A DNA stretch of 61,234 nt from Strigomonas culicis (lineage: Eukaryota; Euglenozoa; Kinetoplastea; Trypanosomatida; Trypanosomatidae), in contig AUXH01000034.1 of assembly GCA_000482145.1 (NCBI GenBank), forward strand, positions 1 through 61,234, given 5' to 3'. The position numbers were made by a program, and so were the translations under genes. The notes below the pieces were generated by a model, which was not told the origin of the DNA, did not search any database, and saw nothing but the letters and a program-made list of their open reading frames with translations. This document shows positions 56,926 to 61,234 of this stretch, piece by piece. How positions within the stretch are numbered: the stretch's first letter is position 1; each line of letters opens with the position of its first letter.

Positions 56926-57176
56926 TTAGAAAAAAAAATTGGATAGAAGGAGAGGAAGAGGAGAACATGAAATACCAAAGCGCACAAGAATCCAAAAGAA
57001 TCCCCCAAAAGGGCAAAAAAAAAACGCCACACTTAAAAGGGCATCTGCCTCCTGTCATTCTCGGTAGAAATAATTTAAAAAAAGTTGTATGAGGAAAACA
57101 CAAAAAAGAGAGAGAGAAAAAAGTAGAAATATAATCTGATCTATCTATAGATTTATAGTAATTGCAGTAAACAGTT

Positions 57177-57800
57177 CTAATTGTCGGCCATCTGCTCTGT
57201 GCCGAGCGCAGACACAATTTCCATGCGCTCCTCGTCCTGGAGTTGGCCCCAGCACTGGCGCATGAACTCTGGGTCCTTCAGCTTCAAGATGGGCACCGCC
57301 TCGCCGATGGAGGCCTCCAGCAGCTCCATGACCGCACCGAGCCGGTCGTAGAGCGTCTGGTGCTGCCGCCAGCGCGCTGTCGACACGTTCGCGCTGTTGC
57401 CCTGCGAGAGCGCGACGAAGCGGTCGACGAGGGCGGTGCACAGCTTGCACACGCGCGCGAGCGTCTCGTCGACGTCGCTGTGCACGCGGTAGCCGATCCA
57501 CTTGGCCGGCAGCAGGTCCTCGACGTCCTCGGGGCAGGTGCAGCGGTGCACGTTCTCCTCCCAGTGGGTCTCGTCCTCCGTCCACGAGAGGTCCCACGTC
57601 TGCACCTGCTTCGGGGCCGCCACGAAGGACTGCGCCGCCTCCGCGTCCCAGCTGTGGAGCAGTCCGCCGACGACCAGCCGCGGCTTGCGAATGTTCACGT
57701 AGGGTCCGGTGGTGGCGGCAGAGTTCGGGTTCAGCAGCTTCATTTTCTCGCACCCCATCATCTGGTCGGGGTTGGTCGTGTACGGTAAAACAGCGTTCAT
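57177..57800 (-). CDS. Conserved-looking hypothetical protein (207 aa)
   Basis: I do not recognise this protein. It is well-mixed in composition with almost no low complexity, unlike most neighbours, which suggests a constrained globular or helical protein. The N-terminal half contains GPYVNIRKPRLVVGGLLHSW and the Trp/acid-rich WDLSWTEDETHWEENVHRC, followed by CPEDVEDLLPAKWIGYRVH. The C-terminal half is helical (VDETLARVCKLCTALVDRFVAL, RLGAVMELLEASIGEAVPIL). No signal peptide or membrane span is seen. The start is the first ATG, and a moderate pyrimidine stretch with AG at 57864-57863 lies upstream. Confidence 0.8.
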   Translation of the reverse strand: MNAVLPYTTNPDQMMGCEKMKLLNPNSAATTGPYVNIRKPRLVVGGLLHSWDAEAAQSFVAAPKQVQTWDLSWTEDETHWEENVHRCTCPEDVEDLLPAKWIGYRVHSDVDETLARVCKLCTALVDRFVALSQGNSANVSTARWRQHQTLYDRLGAVMELLEASIGEAVPILKLKDPEFMRQCWGQLQDEERMEIVSALGTEQMADN

Positions 57801-58304
57801 CGTTTTCGGAGCTACTTTTTTTTATATATTATTGTAGTTGCTGCTACAAAGTCTAATCTACACTCAAAGCAAACAAATAATACAAAATAGAAAGTGCGAG
57901 AGAGTGTTTCAGAATGATACAACGCAATTGATGGTTATCTATTAAAAAAAAAAATGTGTTCTATCACCTACTCCAAATAAAAAAACTATAAACGTACAAA
58001 ACGTTGTATGAATTTGCGTTTATGTATGTATATATGTGTGTGTGTAGTACCGGAAGTACAAAAAAAAAGATGTTCTCTTCTTTTTCTATTTATATTAACG
58101 AATCTAAGAATAATACAGTAGCATTGCGGAGTTAAACACTCTAAAAAATAAAAAGAAGTAAAGGAGCTTTAGATGGGAAAAACGACTAGCGTGGGGAAAT
58201 ACAGAAAACGGAAAAAAAAGAATACAGTACAGTGTTACGTTGCTACTTGTACGCTTATGATAAATTAGATCAGTGCTGTATTCGTGTCGAAACAACGAAT
58301 GACT
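57801..58304 (-). other. Intergenic region: 3' UTR of the TPH-like gene and leader of the 207-aa gene
   Basis: AT-rich with a (TG)n patch near 58028-58044 and A-runs. A candidate acceptor AG lies at 57864-57863. Nothing else is supported. Confidence 0.5.
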
Positions 58305-60002
58305 TCAACAGTGCTGTCTGAAGTCGAAAGCCTCCGCAGGAAGCAGCATACCAGTGACAGGGCACCGGTACAGTGCCTTCTGCGGCACTAGCGGCTGTGG
58401 TGACACCTTATAGACATGCTGCCGCGCCTCCTTTTTCCTGGCCTCCTTCTCCTTGATTTGCTTCTCCAGCTCAGCCATACACTTTTCGTTCTGCCGCATC
58501 AAACGTTCCTTCAGCTTGGCCTCCTCTTTTTGCGCCAACTCGGCGTCGCGCTGCGCTTGCGCGTGCGCACACTCCCTTTCGTCTCGGATAGACTCCTGCT
58601 GCTTCTGGCGGTGGCTCGCCGCCTCTGCCTGCAGCTGCTCATAGTAAGCCCGCTCGGTGCCTCTCCGTTTTTTCTCTGCCGCTTCCTCGTCACTGAAGTG
58701 GAAGTAGGAAGATTTACAGCTGTCCTTTGCTCGCTGCTCTTCCTCTGCCCGCTGTTGCTTGCAGCGCACCGATTCCCGGAGCGCTTCCATCAGCTCCTGC
58801 TGCTGCCGCTCCTTCTTGGATCGCCCCACCACCGCCTCCTGCTCCGCCGCGCGCGCCGCGTCCTGCGCGACGCGCTGCGCGTACAGCACGGCCTCCTCAC
58901 GCTCCTGCCGGTCGCGCTCCTTCTTCAGCAGTATGAGCTTCTTGTTCTCCTCGCGGAGGAGGTCCACCGTTCGAGCCCGCGCGGCGGCCGACTCGTCCGG
59001 CAGCGGCTCGCGGCGAAAGAAGCTGCCCTCCCCGCCCACAGACTCTTCCCGCTCCCGGCGCTGGCGGCGCTGCTCGGAGGCCTGCACCGCCAGCTCCTCG
59101 AACAGCCTGCGGGTCTGCGTGCGCCGCTTCTGCTCCTGCGCCTCCGCCCGCGCCGCTGCGGCGCGGTCGAGCTCGGCGCACTCCTGCGCCTGCGCCCGCT
59201 CCCCCTCCCGCTGCACGAGCCGTGCCTCGCGCGACTGCTCCGCCAGCCGCCGGTTGTCCTCGCGCGTCTGCGCATCGCGGGCGTGTCGCCGCGCGCGCTC
59301 CCCCGCCCCGTCCTCGCCGCGGAACGGCGACGCCTCGTAGCGACGGCACTCCTGTTTCTTGTCGTCCAGCTGCTGCTGCCTCTTCTCTTCCGCGGTGCGT
59401 CGGTTCGCCTCCAGCGTGGCGGCCAGCGCCGCGTGACGCCTGAGGTCCGCCTCGCGCTGCTCCCGCTGCGCCTGGTCGTCGGCGTCGCGCAGCGCGGCGG
59501 CCTCGAGCGCGGCGCGCCGCTCGCGCTCGCGGCGCGCCTCCTCCCGTTTGCGCTCGGCCTGCGCCAGGTTGCAGTGGTACAGGTCGTCCAGCAGCCGTGC
59601 CCGCGCCGCCTGCTCCGCCGCCTCCCGCGCGTCGTCCAGGAGTGGCGCGGTAGCGGTGGTCCTGTCTCGCTCGGCCTCTAGTTGCTTCTGCTTCTTCTTT
59701 TCTTCGGCCAGCTGCTGGTTCGTTCCGTAGATGGATGGCACCTTGGCGTTGAAGACGGCGTACTCTACGGTTTCGTTGTTCTCCCTCTTGATGAGCACCT
59801 CGCCGGTCGGGTCGGCGTACTTTGCCTTTGCCTGAGGTCGCCGCATGGCCGGCTGGAGGTTGGCCACCTCCGCCTTGGCGGGCGGCCGTCGCACCGGGGA
59901 CCACACGCGGCACCGGTTGACCTCCTGCGGCCCCCGCTGGTATGCAGCGGGGGATGCTATCTTCACATTGAGATGATCCAGAAGTGAGAAATCGGAACTC
60001 AT
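58305..60002 (-). CDS. Highly charged coiled-coil protein, TPH-domain-like (possible axonemal microtubule inner protein)
   Basis: The protein has 565 residues. The first 110 are basic with Pro-containing patches (RPPAKAEVANLQPAMRRPQ). Residues about 105-530 are an extremely Glu/Arg/Gln/Ala-rich single helix (repeats of QAERKREEARRERERRAA type), as in trichohyalin-plectin-homology proteins such as MNS1, CFAP53 and related axonemal proteins. A compact C-terminus follows (KVSPQPLVPQKALYRCPVTGMLLPAEAF). Such Arg/Glu helices with small Cys/Pro ends are frequent among doublet-microtubule inner proteins. The assignment to the flagellum is inference from composition only. The start is the first ATG after the tract at 60075-60026 and AG at 60025-60024. 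Confidence 0.8.
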   Translation of the reverse strand: MSSDFSLLDHLNVKIASPAAYQRGPQEVNRCRVWSPVRRPPAKAEVANLQPAMRRPQAKAKYADPTGEVLIKRENNETVEYAVFNAKVPSIYGTNQQLAEEKKKQKQLEAERDRTTATAPLLDDAREAAEQAARARLLDDLYHCNLAQAERKREEARRERERRAALEAAALRDADDQAQREQREADLRRHAALAATLEANRRTAEEKRQQQLDDKKQECRRYEASPFRGEDGAGERARRHARDAQTREDNRRLAEQSREARLVQREGERAQAQECAELDRAAAARAEAQEQKRRTQTRRLFEELAVQASEQRRQRREREESVGGEGSFFRREPLPDESAAARARTVDLLREENKKLILLKKERDRQEREEAVLYAQRVAQDAARAAEQEAVVGRSKKERQQQELMEALRESVRCKQQRAEEEQRAKDSCKSSYFHFSDEEAAEKKRRGTERAYYEQLQAEAASHRQKQQESIRDERECAHAQAQRDAELAQKEEAKLKERLMRQNEKCMAELEKQIKEKEARKKEARQHVYKVSPQPLVPQKALYRCPVTGMLLPAEAFDFRQHC

Positions 60003-60494
60003 CGCTTTCCTTTTTTCCGTTTACTTGAAAAAAAAAAGCAAAATCAATAAGAAGGAGAGGGGAGAGGAAAAAGTATACCGTGGTACCAGCACAGATATAT
60101 GTCTTTTTTTTTTACTCAGGAGTCCTGTAGAGTAAGATAACTCTGGATTTCAAAATCAGTAAGTAGTGCTATTGCATATCAGAAGAAAAAAAAAAAAGCG
60201 CTTGCCATATCAATAAAAGCATTGGGTATATATATATACCTTTTTTCTTCTTCTTTTACAACATCATGTGTTGCAAGAATTAAAAAAAAAAAAGAACAAA
60301 TGAGAAGAAAGTGCTTACGTTAATATGAACGGGAATAACAGAGGAAAAAAACAACAATGAATAAAAACACACACACGAATCAATTGCCAACAACCATAAC
60401 AACACAGTTTGGTGTGGCTTAGTGAGTAGTTCTTCGTTTTTTTCCTCATTTCCTTGAGTATTCCTTTTTTTTCCCCCTCTCTCCCATCCGTTTC
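60003..60494 (-). other. Intergenic region: MAR1-like gene 3' UTR and TPH-like leader
   Basis: A strong C/T tract on the minus strand (about 60075-60026) ends in AG at 60025-60024. A TA repeat lies at 60226-60238. The rest is AT-rich with no gene. Confidence 0.55.
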
Positions 60495-61073
60495 TTAAAT
60501 AGGCAACGGGTGTTGATTCTTGAGGATGTTGGCAATCTTCTTGAACTCTCCGTCCTTCGCGTCTTTCGTCATCTGGAGCAGGATGGACTCCGTGGAGGAG
60601 AAGACAAGATCCGGGCCCCAGGTGCGCATGAGGCTGACAGCGCCCTCGAGATCCGTCTTCTTCTGGCTGCCGACCCCATCGATGGGCAGGAACACGCGCT
60701 TCTTTAAGTCCAGCAGGTCGGCGGCCGTCTGCAGCACGCACACATGCCCCTCGATGCCAAAGATGACCACATTGTCGTAGTTCTTCAGCGCCTCGGCGAC
60801 CTCAGGGGTGACACAGGTAAAGCAGGTCTTGGAGGCCACCACTGCCGACTTGGGCACGTGCACCTCCGGCACCGTGTGACCCAGGCCCTTCGGGTACTGC
60901 TCCGTGACGATGAACTTCGTGTGCTGGGGGACAACTTCGTGAAAGGCGGCAAACTGGTTGGCGACGAACACGCAGTTCTGGAAGTTGGCAATGCGGTCGG
61001 AGAAGGCTTTCTGCAAGTCGATGCACAAGAAGGCGATGTTGCCCTTGGAGTAGTGCGGGAGGAGGCGAGACAT
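60495..61073 (-). CDS. Isochorismatase-fold cysteine hydrolase, MAR1-like
   Basis: The protein has 192 residues with the complete isochorismatase-family triad: D19 in LCIDLQKAF, K82 in ASKTCFTC and C112 in GIEGHVCVLQTA. The motif FIVTEQYPKGLGHT (54-67) and the length match the ISOC2-type group, to which the Leishmania protein called MAR1 (mitochondrial-associated ribonuclease) belongs. The ribonuclease label is historical; the fold predicts a hydrolase using a thioester intermediate, and the true substrate is unknown. No clear mitochondrial presequence is seen (MSRLLPHYSKGNIAF). The leader contains a (CT)n tract on the sense strand. Confidence 0.9.
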   Translation of the reverse strand: MSRLLPHYSKGNIAFLCIDLQKAFSDRIANFQNCVFVANQFAAFHEVVPQHTKFIVTEQYPKGLGHTVPEVHVPKSAVVASKTCFTCVTPEVAEALKNYDNVVIFGIEGHVCVLQTAADLLDLKKRVFLPIDGVGSQKKTDLEGAVSLMRTWGPDLVFSSTESILLQMTKDAKDGEFKKIANILKNQHPLPI

Positions 61074-61139
61074 GGTGGCTGTAGGGGATAGCGATTGGCG
61101 AGATGGAGTGTTAACAGAGAGGAATATTTGTGGCGATAG

Positions 61140-61210
61140 CTACAGGGAACAGAGAGAAATGGGTAACGATGGAAAGCGAGAGAGAGAGAGAGAGGGAGGG
61201 GGAGGGAGGT
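61140..61210 (-). promoter_or_regulatory. Predicted trans-splice signal of the MAR1-like gene
   Basis: A (GA)n/G-rich stretch at about 61173-61210 reads as C/T on the sense strand. A second short tract (61160-61145) ends in TAG at 61141-61140, 67 bases upstream of the ATG. Bases 61074-61234 hold no gene. Confidence 0.6.
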
Positions 61211-61234
61211 AGGGAAGTGGGACGAAGTAGGAAA

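Larger units (their letters stand above)
56825..57176 (-). other. Intergenic region: 3' UTR of the 207-aa gene and leader of the 484-aa gene
   Basis: Beyond the acceptor and CA repeat (listed separately) it is A-rich with no ORF of coding composition. Confidence 0.55.

Noticed and set aside
1..61234. tRNA, rRNA, SL-RNA, transposon or retroelement sequences
   Set aside because: I saw no tRNA cloverleaf with box A/B, no rRNA-like tract, and no reverse transcriptase, transposase or terminal repeat in any frame.

Overview
The window is nuclear DNA from a kinetoplastid protist, most likely a trypanosomatid. All 22 protein genes that I can support lie on the minus strand. Each is one GC-rich, intron-free frame, and they are separated by AT-rich gaps of about 0.3-1.4 kb. 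Most gaps carry a pyrimidine tract followed by AG (minus strand) just upstream of the next start codon, the usual signal for spliced-leader trans-splicing. This is one continuous polycistronic array with no strand switch. Clade-typical products agree: a metacaspase of the T. brucei/T. cruzi type, a glyoxalase II with the Tyr/Cys pair tied to trypanothione use, a MAR1-like isochorismatase fold protein, and many large coiled-coil proteins. I cannot name the genus. Alanine/arginine-rich low-complexity sequence, CAG-encoded polyglutamine and A/T homopolymers are common.

Layout in transcription order (right to left): MAR1-like hydrolase (61073-60495); TPH-like coiled-coil protein (60002-58305); unrecognised 207-aa protein (57800-57177); helical, possibly mitochondrial protein (56824-55370); DNA ligase III with an ALC1-like macro domain and two BRCT-like domains (55100-52054, one-base frame break); Plus-3 plus RING protein (51570-50716); FYVE-like coiled-coil protein (49884-47665); coiled-coil protein with a 12-residue acidic repeat (47099-42957); seven-span Aph-1-like protein (42246-40966); LRR protein (40654-37604); polytopic membrane protein (37135-34628); IQ + PHD-finger protein (34039-32633); unrecognised protein with a one-base frame break (32320-29767); USP deubiquitinase (29232-24499); unrecognised 488-aa protein (23843-22377); proteasome ATPase Rpt3 (20934-19690); large DEAH helicase with a zinc finger (18931-12629); glyoxalase II (12289-11300); unrecognised 1402-aa protein (10723-6515); cysteinyl-tRNA synthetase (6064-3584); metacaspase (3037-1910); and a hypothetical gene cut by the left edge (1059-1).

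Neighbours in such arrays are co-transcribed but usually not functionally linked, so I read each gene on its own domains. The strongest unusual find is the DNA ligase: a ligase III core whose PARP-type zinc finger is missing and whose C-terminal half instead carries what looks like a poly(ADP-ribose)-reading macro domain plus BRCTs. Next are the Plus-3/RING fusion, the Aph-1-like protein, and a possible alternative mitochondrial start for CysRS. Two genes have single-base frame breaks exactly at G/C homopolymers, which look more like sequence errors than decay. Domain calls were made by eye from remembered family patterns; no search was run.
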